Assembly: GCA_037903355.1 (NCBI GenBank)
Contig: JBAJFE010000038.1
Coordinates: 434,001-498,000, forward strand
Reading direction: 5' to 3'
Length of the DNA: 64,000 bases
Origin: Trichuris trichiura
Lineage: Eukaryota; Nematoda; Enoplea; Trichinellida; Trichuridae
Shown here: one piece after another, positions 63,509 to 64,000 of the stretch
How the letters are laid out: every line of letters starts with the position of its first letter
Numbering within the stretch: the stretch's first letter is position 1
The notes under the pieces: generated by a model
Database searches by the model: none
Seen by the model: only the letters and a program-made list of their open reading frames with translations
Told to the model about the DNA's origin: nothing
Program-made: the position numbers and the translations under genes

Positions 63509-64000
63509 GTATTACTATTCGTTTTCGTAGTGCTAAAAACGTAACTGGGAACCAAGAGGCGATTCGTTCTTAGAGCTTTTGCGGTTTCGCGTAGCTTTAA
63601 ACTTCACTTCTTTCGCACTTTTGATTGCTAAATACCGGATAACAATGTGAACATTTGCTTATAAACACCAATATGACTTTTATGTCTAATGCCCTCTGTT
63701 ATCAGAATCATATCTATCCGCATGAGTTAATTAGTTCAGCTTGACTTGAACGTTTTACCAAATTCAGTTCTTATTCGTTCATTGCGCGACAGAATTGGGC
63801 AATCAAATCCTAGTCGTGCACCAAACCTTGTAGAAGATCGAGATATGTAGTAAGCAATTCGTATTGTTTTGTTTTTTGGAAAAGGCTGAATAGCAGATTT
63901 TCGGAGCGGATGTGTTCTGCAGCTCAGTGGTGGTTTTTTGTACAGAACTCTCAGTGTTTTTAAACCGAATCGACGTATTCATTTAGTTTTCATGCCTAAT
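63509..64000 (+). other. Start of the last visible ALDH intron, to window end
   Basis: No sequence matching the C-terminal ALDH exon is present, so the final exon is presumed to lie beyond the window. Confidence 0.5.

Noticed and set aside
1..64000. CRISPR arrays, operons, bacterial promoters or ribosome binding sites
   Set aside because: The window is a spliced animal genome; no spaced identical repeats were seen and prokaryotic signals do not apply.

Overview
This is animal nuclear DNA: AT-rich, gene-sparse and intron-bearing. The best guess is a nematode, perhaps of the enoplean (Trichuris/Soboliphyme-like) side. That rests on a short single-domain MSP protein without a membrane anchor, a secreted multi-WAP protein, and introns that are mostly 45-63 bp mixed with a few of 1-6 kb. 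This is inference; no rRNA or other species marker was seen.

Layout. 1-483: broken pogo/Tigger transposase. 1699-2166 (-): MSP-domain protein. 2367-3973 (-): three exons of a membrane protein with a long cytoplasmic tail; a ZP-N exon at 6535-6786 (-) may be its upstream part. 8350-8627 (+): degenerate THAP-like exons. 8.6-18 kb: nothing convincing. 18055-26079 (+): complete Shaw/Kv3 potassium channel with a 6.3 kb first intron. 26418-28856 (-): complete secreted protein with five WAP domains, convergent with the channel. 29289-29361: ATT microsatellite. 31114-32326: non-autonomous Tigger element with TA target duplication and terminal inverted repeats. 32.3-41.5 kb: mostly empty, with one small signal-peptide ORF (40143-40388). 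41507-43961 (-): complete PP2A B56 regulatory subunit. 44661-55945 (+): complete PP4 regulatory subunit 3 (SMEK), head-to-head with B56. 61735-63508 (+): aldehyde dehydrogenase, 3' end missing.

Exon models for the channel, WAP, B56 and SMEK genes were built by hand. Each closes to an exact multiple of three with every junction in phase, which is a strong internal check.

Themes. Two phosphatase regulatory subunits share one 0.7 kb divergent promoter; the C. elegans relatives of both (PPTR-1 and SMK-1) act in insulin/DAF-16 signalling. At least five introns, four of them in the B56 gene, need a GC donor instead of GT. The WAP protein uses a six-cysteine form of the domain throughout, and all of its introns are in phase 1.
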